Of a DNA stretch of 44,420 bases, positions 16,272 through 24,587 are shown piece by piece. The notes under the pieces were generated by a model. It was given only the letters and a program-made list of their open reading frames with translations. It made no database searches and had not been told where the DNA came from. Location of the stretch: assembly GCA_003166025.1 (NCBI GenBank), contig PMWT01000045.1:1-44420 (forward strand). The letters run 5' to 3'. The stretch comes from Acidimicrobiaceae bacterium (GTDB lineage Bacteria; Actinomycetota; Acidimicrobiia; Acidimicrobiales; Palsa-688). Each line of letters opens with the position of its first letter. Position 1 is the stretch's first letter. Made by a program: the position numbers and the translations under genes.

Positions 16272-17219
16272 GTGAGGCGGGTGACCGAGAGCACGACCAT
16301 CGGCTATCTCGGCCCTCCCGGCACCTTCACCGAGGAGGCCCTGCTAGGCCAGGCGGACCTGGCGAGAGCAAAGCGTGTCCCGTTCCCCAGCTTTTGGGAC
16401 GTGCTCGGGGCGGTGGGCAACGGCATGACGGACGTCGGGCTGGTGGCTCTGGAGAACTCAATAGAGGGCTCCGTAAACGTGACCCTCGACCCGCTCATTT
16501 TCTCGCATGAGCTGTGGATCGTGCGGGAGATCCAGCTCTCGGTTGCCCAATCCCTGGTGGGTGTCGCCGGGACGCGCCTGGACCAGGTGAAGAAGGTTGT
16601 CTCGATGCCGGTCGCCACGGCGCAGTGCCGGACGTGGCTATCGCAGCACCTCCCGGGCATCGAGCAGGAAGCCAGCCCGTCGACCTCAGAGGCCGTGAGG
16701 AAAGTGGCCGAGCAAATGGGCCCACAGGTGGTCGCCATCGGGACCAAACACGCTGCCGAGCTGTACGGGCTCGCCGTCCTCGAGACGGGAATAGAAGACC
16801 ACGACGGCAATACGACCCGTTTCGCCCTGGTCGCCCGCCCGGAATGGGGCATACCGGCGCCCACCGGCCACGACAAAACAACCATCGTTTGCTTCCAATC
16901 CTCCGACCACCCCGGAAGCCTGCACATGATCCTGGGGCAGTTCGCCGCCCGCAACTTGAACCTCACCAAGCTCGAGTCGCGTCCCACCAAAAAGGCGCTA
17001 GGCGAGTACTGCTTTGTCATCGACATCGAGGGCCACGTGGCCGATGAGGTCGTGTCCGACTGCTTGCGTGACTTGCACGCCACGCTGCCGGAGATCAAGT
17101 TCCTGGGTTCCTACCCGGCGGCCGGCGAAGACGGGGAGCGGCTCCGCCAGGCCGCCACTGAGGCCTGGCGCGCCGCCGACAATTGGGTGCAGGACCTCCG
17201 CAAGCACCTTCACGACTGA
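16272..17219 (+). CDS. pheA: Prephenate dehydratase
   Basis: A 315-residue monofunctional enzyme of phenylalanine synthesis that converts prephenate to phenylpyruvate. The catalytic domain begins IGYLGPPGTFTEEAL and has the ENSIEGSVN motif and the catalytic Thr-Arg-Phe (NTTRFALV). A C-terminal ACT domain (HPGSLHMILGQFAARNLNL, then ESRPTKKALGEY) gives feedback control by phenylalanine. The GTG at 16272 has AGGAGGT six bases upstream, an almost perfect site, so I prefer it to the GTG at 16281. It is followed by a tRNA-Ser gene. Confidence 0.95.
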   Translation: MRRVTESTTIGYLGPPGTFTEEALLGQADLARAKRVPFPSFWDVLGAVGNGMTDVGLVALENSIEGSVNVTLDPLIFSHELWIVREIQLSVAQSLVGVAGTRLDQVKKVVSMPVATAQCRTWLSQHLPGIEQEASPSTSEAVRKVAEQMGPQVVAIGTKHAAELYGLAVLETGIEDHDGNTTRFALVARPEWGIPAPTGHDKTTIVCFQSSDHPGSLHMILGQFAARNLNLTKLESRPTKKALGEYCFVIDIEGHVADEVVSDCLRDLHATLPEIKFLGSYPAAGEDGERLRQAATEAWRAADNWVQDLRKHLHD

Positions 17220-17263
17220 TGGGACGGGCATGACATGACGTTAGGATCGCCCCTGCTGGACCT

Positions 17264-17350
17264 GGAGGGATGGCAGAGCGGCCGAATGCGAGGCTCTTGA
17301 AAAGCCTTGGGAGTGCAAGCTCCCCGTGGGTTCAAATCCCACTCCCTCCG
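17264..17350 (+). tRNA. tRNA-Ser (anticodon UGA)
   Basis: An 87-base class II tRNA. The acceptor stem is GGAGGGA with TCCCTCC and discriminator G; the anticodon stem AGGCT/AGCCT holds loop CTTGAAA with anticodon TGA at 17298-17300. The variable arm GGGAG/CTCCC and the T arm GTGGG-TTCAAAT-CCCAC complete the cloverleaf. The CCA end is not encoded. It reads UCA-type serine codons. Confidence 0.97.
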
Positions 17351-18109
17351 CGTAACCGCTGTTCAGGGGCACTGTCTAGGTTCGCCGACGGTGGCTCTCC
17401 CGGGAGCTATGGAGCGGTCGGTCCATAATTGGTCCACGTCGTGGCCCAGGACGAAGCCTCGGCGCACGACCACCTGGTCTGCGCCTGGGGCCAGGACCGC
17501 CGCCAGGGCTGGGCGCTGGACCGCGAAGACCGCAAGACCCTGGGCGAGCTGTTACCCTGGCGGGGGAGCTTTACCAGGGTGCCCGGTGGCGCTGGCCCGC
17601 CCGTCAAGCCACTGGCCCTTGCCCTCCGCCATCCTGGCTCGGGTGGCTTGACCGGCTCGGTTCGCGCCACCCAGTACCGAGTAAACCCGTCGGCCACGCG
17701 GGATAAAGAAGGGACAGGCCCGAGGCTATTATGGGCGCCTGTTCGGGTCAGCGAAAAATGCAGTTGACCAGCGCCGATCGCCGGTTTTGGCGCGGAGTGG
17801 TGCGACGCTCGATAACACTGAGAGGCGCACGAGATTTCCACTTCTGTATCGCTAGGTTGCTCGACGCGACCCGCTTGTCAGGAGTTGCCCGGGCCCCATT
17901 GACACCGGGCCGGGGCGGTGGTCGACGCGACAGCCCCGGCCCGGTGAGTGAAGGACGGCTCGTGAATTGCACTCGTCTCGTAGCGCTTGAGTCCCGCGTC
18001 AGTCCAGAACTGCGCCAACCAGTAAACCTTCGTAGGCGACGCTTGACCTTGACCCTGGGGGAAGCCGCAGACTGGTTCTGCAACTGTCATGTCGATGAGG
18101 AGCGAGCAC
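17351..18109. other. Stretch without convincing genes downstream of tRNA-Ser
   Basis: Several frames stay open here because of high GC, but none has a recognisable family, good start or convincing residue composition. The stretch may contain decayed coding DNA; I could not identify an integrase or a second copy of the tRNA 3' end. One strong inverted repeat is listed separately. Confidence 0.5.
17904..17945. repeat. Perfect 13-bp inverted repeat
   Basis: ACCGGGCCGGGGC (17904-17916) and GCCCCGGCCCGGT (17933-17945) are exact reverse complements around a 16-base loop that itself holds GTCGAC. It is not next to a recognised gene end. It could be a terminator for a lost gene, a small RNA or a protein-binding site. 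Confidence 0.6.
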
Positions 18110-18964
18110 GTGGACCAGATGAGCATCGGAGAGTTCGCCCGAGACTCGCGGCTATCGGCCAAGGCGCTGCGGCTCTATGACGAGCTAGGCCTGCTGGCGC
18201 CGGCACGGGTGGACGAGGGCTCTGGCTACCGCTTCTATGAGCCCGGCCAGCTCAAGCAGGCACGCCTGATCGCGGCGCTGCGCCAGCTGCAGGTCCCGCT
18301 TGCGGAGATCAAGGCGGTCCTGCCGCTTGAGCCGGCCCAGGCGGTGGAGCGCGTCCGCGTGATCTGGGCCGCAACCGAGGCCGGGCACACGGCCCGCCGC
18401 GCGCTCGCCGCATACCTGATCGACGAGCTGAGCGGAAAGAGGTCCGTTATGTACGAGGTCAGCACGAGGGAGATACCCGAGCGCAGCCTGCTGTGCGTGA
18501 AGCGCAACGTCACCGGGCGGGACAAGGCGTGGGCGTTCGGCAAGGAGTTCATCGCCCTGCTCCGGCACTACCAGCTGCCACAGATCGAGGGTCGCGCCGG
18601 CGCGTTTTTCTGTATCTTCTGGGGGGAGGTCAGCGAGGACAGCGACGGTCCGATGGAGTGGTGCCGTCCCGTCCCACCAGACGAGGCGGAAGCACTCGCC
18701 GCCCGCTGCCCGGAGCTGACCCTGCGGGCCGAGGCCGCCCACCAGGAGGCGTTCGTGAAGATCGGCGATGGGCAAATCGACGGCGCCGACTGGCAAGTGG
18801 TCTCACGATCGCTGGAGGCTTGGAGCGAGCAGCAGCACGATGACCTACGCCTCGCCATAGGCATGGCCGACCTGGGATTGCGGATCACCTATCTGCCCAG
18901 CGAAGTGGGGCAGGACACCTACCAAGACTTCGCGGTCCCGTTCAACGGTCAGCCACGCGGATGA
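18110..18964 (+). CDS. MerR-family regulator with GyrI-like effector domain
   Basis: About 284 residues. The N-terminal MerR DNA-binding domain (MSIGEFARDSRLSAKALRLY, then ELGLL and SGYRFYEPGQL) is followed by a helix linker and, from about residue 115, a GyrI/AraC-effector-like domain (YEVSTREIPERSLLCVKRNV) that binds small molecules in BmrR-type regulators. I prefer the GTG at 18110 because GAGGAG lies seven bases before it; ATGs at 18089, 18095 and 18119 are in frame. The stop overlaps the start of an ABC ATPase gene as ATGA, so the regulator probably controlled that transporter before it decayed. Confidence 0.85.
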   Translation: MDQMSIGEFARDSRLSAKALRLYDELGLLAPARVDEGSGYRFYEPGQLKQARLIAALRQLQVPLAEIKAVLPLEPAQAVERVRVIWAATEAGHTARRALAAYLIDELSGKRSVMYEVSTREIPERSLLCVKRNVTGRDKAWAFGKEFIALLRHYQLPQIEGRAGAFFCIFWGEVSEDSDGPMEWCRPVPPDEAEALAARCPELTLRAEAAHQEAFVKIGDGQIDGADWQVVSRSLEAWSEQQHDDLRLAIGMADLGLRITYLPSEVGQDTYQDFAVPFNGQPRG

Positions 18965-19190
18965 CGGCGGTCGTCAAAGCCGAGTCGTTGACCAAGCGCT
19001 TTGGTGAGGTCCCAGCAGTGTCACGGATCTGTCATTTGCGTTGGAGGCGGGGACGATCACGGGTTTTCTCGGCCCCAACGGCGCTGGCAGGACGACGACC
19101 TTGCGGATGGTCCTGGGCCTGGTAGCGCCGACGAGTGGACGAGCACTGGTGTTCGATCATCCTTACGCGGAGTTGCCGCGTCCAGATTGC
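18961..19190 (+). pseudogene. Broken ABC transporter ATPase gene
   Basis: The ATG at 18961 opens [17 protein letters not shown], a normal ABC ATPase start, but the frame is lost near 19020 (net loss of one base). The sequence continues in another frame with [20 protein letters not shown], and a Walker A of [10 protein letters not shown] in which the essential Lys is Arg. Similarity stops after PYAELPRP near 19188, so the signature motif, Walker B and any permease are missing. Frameshift, Walker A mutation and truncation together make a dead gene. Confidence 0.8.
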
Positions 19191-20051
19191 TGGGCTAGCC
19201 CGCTCATTCGTGGGTTTCTCAGCCCCTTTATACGTTCAATGTCAGCGTGCCAGCCTGGTACTTCGAGTCAACACCGATTATCCGTTATTGGGCGGCACTC
19301 TTCTGAGGCCTCGTCTTGGCCGAGTCGCCCCGAGCGACGGCTAAGCGCTCGTGTGTCACATCGGGTCCCAGGCCATAATGCGCGACCAGATTCCCCAGAC
19401 AGAACGGGAATATTCTGTATTTGGCCGGCCTCGGTGGGCGCTGTTCTCCGCGGCACTCCCGGCCGACTCGGGGAGCGCCCGTGCACTCGATCGGCTGAAC
19501 GTTCTGGCGCGCCCGAGCCCTGGCGACCGGGGACAGCAAAAGCTTTCGTGTCAGCGCGCGAGAGCGTCTCAACTTCACCTCCATTCGGAGGGCTCATCGG
19601 TTCGAACTGCGGCTTCACCGGCGTTGCTCAGTCGGATGCCCCCGACACCGGGTCGATGCGCACGACCTGTTGTTCGTCATACGCCGTCGGGGGCGCGGCC
19701 CACAGTCCGTCAGCGGCATCCCCGACCATGCCAGAACCGCCAAGGGTCTCGAAGACCTGGACGAGGCTCGCGCTCTCGGGGACGTGCCAAACCGGCTTTG
19801 CCTCCGGACCTCGCAGCATCCACACCACGCCAACGTCGCTCACGGGGCGCGGCTGGGCGTTCACCCAGACGTCGTCGCCGGACGCGAATGGACCACCTTT
19901 GTTGCCGGAGGTCGTCTCCGCCAGCACCTCATGAGCACCGCCGGCAGCCGCACGCTCGAGCATGCCAGTCACAACTCTGCAGCCGGCCCTGTGCCCCGGC
20001 CTCCCGGGAGGCTGTCGCTCAAACAGCACGACAGTCTCCTAGACTTGGCTC
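19191..20051. other. Stretch of degenerate sequence between the ABC remnant and the kinase gene
   Basis: No intact recognisable gene is visible over 860 bases. The sequence is locally less GC-rich near 19200-19440 than its surroundings. One minus-strand frame (19628-20029) looks partly protein-like and is listed separately. The stretch probably records deletions and joins in a region of gene turnover. Confidence 0.45.
19628..20029 (-). pseudogene. Possible fragment of a beta-propeller-like protein
   Basis: A 133-codon frame whose C-terminal half has a plausible protein character: [12 protein letters not shown], then [26 protein letters not shown] and [10 protein letters not shown]. The pattern 'DGLW...VVRIDP..GA' is seen in YVTN/PQQ-type propeller repeats. 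It has no good start or signal peptide and ends abruptly. It is either a relic or an open frame by chance. Confidence 0.3.
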
Positions 20052-20999
20052 GTGAGCAGGCCGGTCGTCGTCCATGAATACCTGCGGAGGGCACGAGAGA
20101 CGTCGATCGATGGCCTTGCCTGGCTCGATCGCCTGCCCAGCCTCATCGAGGAGGCGTGCCGCGGCTGGGACATCGAGATCGCCGGGGAGCCGTACGAAGG
20201 GGGCGTATGTGGCTGGGTGGCACCGGTACGCGGCGCCAGCGGTGAAGCCGTGCTCAAGGTCAGCTGGCCGCATGCCGAAGCGGCAACCGAGGCCGTGGCG
20301 CTGCGTTGGTGGGACGGCGCCGGCACGGTCCGGCTACTCGCCGAAGGCAGCGATGCCTGGACGATGCTGCTCGAGCGCTGCGAGCCGGGCACGCCGCTGC
20401 GAGACGTCGGACTGCCCAACGAGCGCGGCTTGGCGATCGGTGCCGAACTGTTGAATGCCCTATGGAGCAAAGGAGCCCCGCCCGGCGACGGTCCGCGCTT
20501 CGACTCGATGGCGCAAGTCTGCGACGAGTGGGCGCAGGGCGCGGAGCGCCGGGCCGAGAGGTACCGCGCTTCGCTACGTGCGCTCGGGACCGACCCAGGC
20601 ATCCTCACCCTGGGCATCGAGCTGCTCCGCGGGCTCCCCCGCTCTTCGGATCGGCAGGTTGTGGTGCATGGTGACTTCAATCCGGGTAACCTGCTCGCCG
20701 CAAGTCGCGCTCCGTACCTCGCCATCGACCCAAAGCCCATGCTCGGCGATCCGGCCTATGACCCATGGTCGCTGGTCGCCCAGCTGGACTGGCCCTTCCG
20801 ACTGCCCGACGCGGCGCGCGTCGTCCACCAGCGCATCCGCCGGCTCGCGGAGCGGCTCGACCTCTCCCCGGAACGGATCGCCGCCTGGGGTGTCGCGCGC
20901 GACGTCCAGGGAGGCCTGTGGGCGGCGTCGGAGGGAGACGCTGCCCTCGGAGCGAAATGGATTCGCTCGGCGACAATCACCGCGCCGATGTTGAGCTGA
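20052..20999 (+). CDS. Aminoglycoside/hydroxyurea phosphotransferase-family kinase
   Basis: A 315-residue protein of the APH(6)/hydroxyurea-type kinase family. It has an N-lobe GEAVLKVSWPH with the probable ATP-binding Lys, the catalytic loop VVHGDFNPGNLLA and the metal motif AIDPKPMLGDPAYDP. Members phosphorylate streptomycin-like or other small hydroxylated compounds; the substrate here cannot be told from sequence. The GTG at 20052 lacks a ribosome-binding site, but TAGACT at 20040-20045 is a possible -10 six bases upstream, consistent with a leaderless mRNA. It lies among decayed genes and probably arrived with the accessory region. Confidence 0.85.
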   Translation: MSRPVVVHEYLRRARETSIDGLAWLDRLPSLIEEACRGWDIEIAGEPYEGGVCGWVAPVRGASGEAVLKVSWPHAEAATEAVALRWWDGAGTVRLLAEGSDAWTMLLERCEPGTPLRDVGLPNERGLAIGAELLNALWSKGAPPGDGPRFDSMAQVCDEWAQGAERRAERYRASLRALGTDPGILTLGIELLRGLPRSSDRQVVVHGDFNPGNLLAASRAPYLAIDPKPMLGDPAYDPWSLVAQLDWPFRLPDAARVVHQRIRRLAERLDLSPERIAAWGVARDVQGGLWAASEGDAALGAKWIRSATITAPMLS

Positions 21000-21077
21000 C
21001 CTGACCGCCACCGGTCCCTTTGGTGAAGAGCAGCGAGGCCCCACAACGGGCGACTCCGCCAACCCGATGTTCTAGGC

Positions 21078-21218
21078 CTAATCACTCGTCCGGCTGGCGT
21101 GAGCACTGCCGAGAACGGCCAGGAGACAGAGCGGGCCGGCGAGCAGCCAGATGAGGCGGGGGTTGCCGAGCCCACCCAGTGCGAGACCGGTCGTCGGTCC
21201 GATGGCGAGGATCAGTCC
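21078..21218 (-). pseudogene. C-terminal relic of an MFS transporter
   Basis: Read on the minus strand, 46 codons ending in TAG encode GLILAIGPTTGLALGGLG followed by a hydrophobic helix LIWLLAGPLCLLAVLGSA. This looks like the last one or two transmembrane helices of an MFS protein. The frame cannot be followed upstream because the EthD-like gene begins to overlap it at 21212. The remaining transporter is absent. Confidence 0.55.
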
Positions 21219-21523
21219 TCGATGTCGGAGAGGAGAAAACGGATCCCGCCCGTGGCCGCCTGGGCCAGTCCGCCAGCCAGTTCACCTGCCTCAGGTGACG
21301 CGAGCGCGGCGCACGCGGTCGCGTAATCGGAGAAGTAGATATCTATGGTCCGGTAGGCGGGGGTCGGGGAGCCGTCCTCTTTGGGGAAGACCTTGGCCGA
21401 TTCGGCCCGCTGCATGTCGGGGATCTTGCCCAGCGATCCCTTGTAGGCCGGGGAGTTGTAGTGGGCCTCAAAGGCGCCGGGATCGTTCGGGTTGTCGACG
21501 ATGATGGTGAGCTTGACTGCCAC
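21212..21523 (-). CDS. EthD-family small protein
   Basis: A 103-residue ferredoxin-fold protein of the EthD/dimeric alpha-beta barrel type: VKLTIIVDNPNDPGAFEAHY, then KIPDMQRAESAKVFP and YRTIDIYFSDYATACAALAS. EthD proteins accompany degradation enzymes; few have a defined activity. The GTG at 21523 gives the typical N-terminus. An ATG at 21565 with AGGGG upstream is an alternative adding 14 residues. Its 3' end sits on the joint with an MFS relic. Divergent from an exported delta-60-repeat protein. Confidence 0.75.
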   Translation of the reverse strand: MAVKLTIIVDNPNDPGAFEAHYNSPAYKGSLGKIPDMQRAESAKVFPKEDGSPTPAYRTIDIYFSDYATACAALASPEAGELAGGLAQAATGGIRFLLSDIED

Positions 21524-21625
21524 GGGAACGATGATAGCCAGACTGCTCCACAAAGAGGCGTCCATCACACTGCCCCTGTGCCTCTTCGCTGCGGGCCCGT
21601 TCCTCTGCTTGACTAACCTGCCCCT

Positions 21626-22966
21626 GTGCACCACCGGACCACCATTGCTCCCCTCCGGCATTGGGCGAGGCTCGTGGTCCCGGTCCTGGTAGCCATCCGC
21701 CTTGCGGCCCCCCTGGGCGAGCCTGCCGCCGAGGCCAGCCCAGTTGCTACGGTCCACGGCGTCGTCGACACCGCCTGCCATGGCGGGGCCGGCACTACCA
21801 TCCCTTCGCCGGCGTCCCCTGCCGACGCGGGCTCCGAAGTCGCAACGACGATGTTGCCGAGCGGGGTGAGCGTCGTCGTGGTGTCCGCCGGGTTCCCGAC
21901 GGCCGCGGTCGCCACCGTGCACGCCTTCACGCCGAGCTGCGCCCCAGACGCCTCTTTCGGGCAAGGCGGCTCCGAACAGCTCTCCTACGAGGGCCGGGAC
22001 TTCACCATCAACGCCGCCGCACCGGGCGTCGGGGGTGGGCTGGTCCTCGTTGGCCAGACGAACACCGCTGACCAGATCGGCACCGGGTGGCTTGTCGCCT
22101 CCATGGGCCCGAACGGCCGGCTCGATTCGTCTTTCGGGCTGGGCGGCTGGGCCGAGCTACCGTGGCCAGGCGGGGCGTCGACGGTCGCCCAGGAGCCATC
22201 GGGGCGCATCGTCCTCGCCGGTACGCAGGGCGGCGGCTGCTGTGAGCACGAGTGGGTGGGCGAACTGAGCCCGCGAGGTGCCCTCGTCAGCGGCTTTGGG
22301 AGCGCCGGGCGCACCACCCTGGCCGTGACAAGGGACGACTCGGGTGCCGCTCAGGTCGCTGTCGAGCCTGACGGTGAGATCCTGGTGGTCACCGCGGGCG
22401 GGAACATGGGCTGCTGGGGCGTCACCGTCTCGGCTTTGACTGCTTCGGGCTTGCCTGTGCCCTCTTTCCAGCAACACTTCAACGCTGCGATGGGCCCGCA
22501 AACGACCTTCGTCGGCAGCCTCGTCGTCCACGACGGTGGTTTCCTCCTGGCCGGCACCGGGCAGGCAGCTTGTGTAGAAAACACGCCGAGCCCGACAGCG
22601 GTGGGGCGCGTCATCGCTTTCGAGCCCAACGGCGGGCTTGAAAAGAGCTTTGGCACCGACGGCCAGGTGCGCTTCAGCTCCCCGATGGAAGACCCGGTGT
22701 GGGCCTTGCCTCAACAAGACGGTGGGCTTCTCCTGGCCGGCATGGCGGTCAGTTCCCAGCCAAACGCTCAAGGACCGGTGCACCTCAACCTGGTGCGCTT
22801 GTCAGCGAAAGGGCACCTGGAGCCCGGCTACGGGCACGGTGGCATGGCAGAGCTCCAACTGCGTCACTTGAGCGCGGCCGAAGCCATGACCAACGGCCGG
22901 CTGAACGCAGTCGTCTGCAGCTCGACTACTGGCAACGCCTTCTGGCTTACGGAACTCCTCGGTTAG
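21626..22966 (+). CDS. Exported delta-60-repeat beta-propeller protein
   Basis: A 446-residue secreted protein. A signal-like N-terminus (VVPVLVAIRLAAPLG) is followed by about five repeats of 50-60 residues marked by a D/x-x-S-F-G-x-x-G motif: PDASFGQGGSEQL, LDSSFGLGGWAEL, LVSGFGSAGRTTL, LEKSFGTDGQVRF and LEPGYGHGGMAEL. This is the delta-60 repeat found in bacterial secreted propellers. Cys pairs (GGGCCEHE, NMGCWG, ACVEN) may form disulfides. The GTG at 21626 has no obvious ribosome-binding site. A structural or binding role outside the cell is likely; nothing suggests catalysis. Confidence 0.8.
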   Translation: MHHRTTIAPLRHWARLVVPVLVAIRLAAPLGEPAAEASPVATVHGVVDTACHGGAGTTIPSPASPADAGSEVATTMLPSGVSVVVVSAGFPTAAVATVHAFTPSCAPDASFGQGGSEQLSYEGRDFTINAAAPGVGGGLVLVGQTNTADQIGTGWLVASMGPNGRLDSSFGLGGWAELPWPGGASTVAQEPSGRIVLAGTQGGGCCEHEWVGELSPRGALVSGFGSAGRTTLAVTRDDSGAAQVAVEPDGEILVVTAGGNMGCWGVTVSALTASGLPVPSFQQHFNAAMGPQTTFVGSLVVHDGGFLLAGTGQAACVENTPSPTAVGRVIAFEPNGGLEKSFGTDGQVRFSSPMEDPVWALPQQDGGLLLAGMAVSSQPNAQGPVHLNLVRLSAKGHLEPGYGHGGMAELQLRHLSAAEAMTNGRLNAVVCSSTTGNAFWLTELLG

Positions 22967-23117
22967 GCCAAATTTTCAAGCCGGTGGTGGCCTCCTGAAT
23001 TTAGCGAGCCGGGGGTCAACGTCGGCTAGGCGCGCCTCGAGGAACCGGCGCTCGGGCTCGGGACGATAACCCCCTGGGGCACCGGCACTTCCTAGTCTCA
23101 CTAATGCGCACTCTTGC

Positions 23118-23717
23118 TCACTGTTCGTGCAGCAGTTGCCAACCCTGCAGGACGCCTACGACCACCTTGTGGAGCGCCTCTGCGCCCGGCGGGCCGCTTT
23201 CGCGGTCGGTGAAGAGCAGGTGGGTTGCCCCAATAAGCGTATGAGAGAGCGTGGGGACGTCGGCAGTCTCAGCGATGCGACCGAGTGCCTGTTCCGCGGC
23301 CAGGTACGCGGTGATCGTCACGGACCCTTCCGCGATCATTGGGAAGCGGGCGGCCCCCGCCCCACGCAACCGGGCGCGCAGGCCGTCGCGGGTGATGACC
23401 AGCGCCGGTACCGCTACCGCGAGGGGGCTGAACAGCGCGCTCAACGCGTCGACGAGGTTGCCGGCAACGATGCCCGTGCCGGCGGCTTGGCGAAGCGCAG
23501 TCATTGGACCGTCGAGCAGGGCGACCCGATCGAGTACGAGCTCGGCGAGGAAGGCATCGAAGTCGGCGAAGTGGCGGTGCACCACGCCCTTTGCCACGCC
23601 CGCTTCCGTGGTGACGGCGCGGCTCGTCAGCCCGCTCACACCCTCTCGCCATAGCACGCGCTCGGCCGCGTCGAACAGCAGCCCTCGAGCGTTGAGGAGG
23701 TGGACTCCAGTTGGCAC
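23118..23717 (-). CDS. TetR-family regulator
   Basis: About 199 residues with the TetR helix-turn-helix near residues 25-45 (LTSRAVTTEAGVAKGVVHRH) and a helical ligand domain. I place the start at GTG 23717; another GTG at 23738 adds seven residues. The frame stays open far upstream, but that part runs antisense inside the methyltransferase gene. The control region holds three alternating AGTGGGC arms, and the divergent methyltransferase starts three bases after the last arm, so this protein very likely represses it. Confidence 0.85.
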   Translation of the reverse strand: MPTGVHLLNARGLLFDAAERVLWREGVSGLTSRAVTTEAGVAKGVVHRHFADFDAFLAELVLDRVALLDGPMTALRQAAGTGIVAGNLVDALSALFSPLAVAVPALVITRDGLRARLRGAGAARFPMIAEGSVTITAYLAAEQALGRIAETADVPTLSHTLIGATHLLFTDRESGPPGAEALHKVVVGVLQGWQLLHEQ

Positions 23718-23745
23718 CGCTGTTTCTCTCTTTGGCACTAGCCTA

Positions 23746-23772
23746 AGTGGGCACAAGCCCACTATAGTGGGC
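23746..23772. promoter_or_regulatory. Three-arm palindromic operator and -10 of the methyltransferase gene
   Basis: AGTGGGC (23746-23752), GCCCACT (23757-23763) and AGTGGGC (23766-23772) alternate, giving one palindrome with a 4-base spacer and a perfect 16-bp palindrome with a 2-base spacer. TATAGT (23763-23768) inside the second palindrome is a likely -10. Its expected start point, about seven bases on, coincides with the ATG at 23775, implying a leaderless mRNA under direct repression. Confidence 0.75.
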
Positions 23773-23774
23773 GC

Positions 23775-24587
23775 ATGACCACTATACCGCCGCTCCCCGC
23801 CGGCGAAGCGCACCACGCCCGACAGATCGCTGAGTCGTTCGGGGACGAAGCCGAGCGCTACGAGCGGACGCGGCCCACCTACCCGAAAGCGATGGTCGAC
23901 GCGGTCCTCGCCGCCAGCCCGGGGCGCGACTTCCTCGATGTGGGGACCGGCACCGGCATCTCTGCCCGGCCGTTCCGGCAGGAAGGGTGCCGAGTGTTGG
24001 GGGTCGAGCCTGACGAGCGAATGGCCGAGCTCGCCCGCCGCCGCGGTCTCGAGGTCGAGGTCGCGAGGTTCGAGGATTGGAGCCCCGCCGGACGGACCTT
24101 CGACGTCGTGATCGCCGGGCAGGCCTGGCACTGGGTCGACCCCGTCCTCGGCGCAAAAAAGGCGGCCGACGTGCTTCGACCGGGGGGTCGCATCGCCGTC
24201 TTCTGGAACGCCTTCGCGTTCCCGGCGGACTTCGCCCAAGCCTTCTCCGCCGTCTACCGGCACGTGGTACCGGAGTTCCCGTTCTTCCAGAACGGCATGC
24301 CAGGTGCCGCGGCGTCATATGCGCCTTTGTGCGACAACGCGGCCGATGGTACCCGCCAGACCGAGGCGTTCGATGAGCCTGAGCAGTGGCAGTTCGAATG
24401 GGCCCGGCCTTATACGAAAGCGGAATGGCTCGACACTGTGCCGACCTTCGGGGGCCACACGCGCATACCGCCGGAGAAGCTGGCGGGGTTGCTCACGGGG
24501 ATCGGGAACGTGATCGACGAGGCGGGCGGCAGCTTCACCATGGGCTACACCGCGGTGGTGGTCACCGCGAAGCGGTGCCTGGTTTGA
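23775..24587 (+). CDS. Class I SAM-dependent methyltransferase
   Basis: A 270-residue Rossmann-fold methyltransferase. Motif I is FLDVGTGTGISARPF, followed by the acidic strand VLGVEPDERM and motif IV-like FDVVIAGQAWHWVDP, typical of small-molecule Methyltransf_11-type enzymes. Substrate unknown. The start ATG directly follows the palindromic operator with no room for a leader. The last 43 bases overlap the oppositely transcribed flavin-binding-protein gene. Control by the divergent TetR protein suggests a role in modifying a toxic or signalling compound. Confidence 0.88.
   Translation: MTTIPPLPAGEAHHARQIAESFGDEAERYERTRPTYPKAMVDAVLAASPGRDFLDVGTGTGISARPFRQEGCRVLGVEPDERMAELARRRGLEVEVARFEDWSPAGRTFDVVIAGQAWHWVDPVLGAKKAADVLRPGGRIAVFWNAFAFPADFAQAFSAVYRHVVPEFPFFQNGMPGAAASYAPLCDNAADGTRQTEAFDEPEQWQFEWARPYTKAEWLDTVPTFGGHTRIPPEKLAGLLTGIGNVIDEAGGSFTMGYTAVVVTAKRCLV

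Noticed and set aside
17264-17350. tRNA-Ser as an integration site with a nearby integrase and att repeat
   Set aside because: No integrase motif and no second copy of the tRNA 3' end were found in the window; left only as a possibility.
17407-17841. Open frames of 110-144 codons downstream of tRNA-Ser
   Set aside because: Arg/Pro/Ser-rich translations on both strands, no start signals and no recognisable family.
23739-24263. Upstream extension of the TetR-family frame into the methyltransferase gene
   Set aside because: It is antisense to a clear methyltransferase and crosses the operator; the real TetR domain begins at 23717 or 23738.
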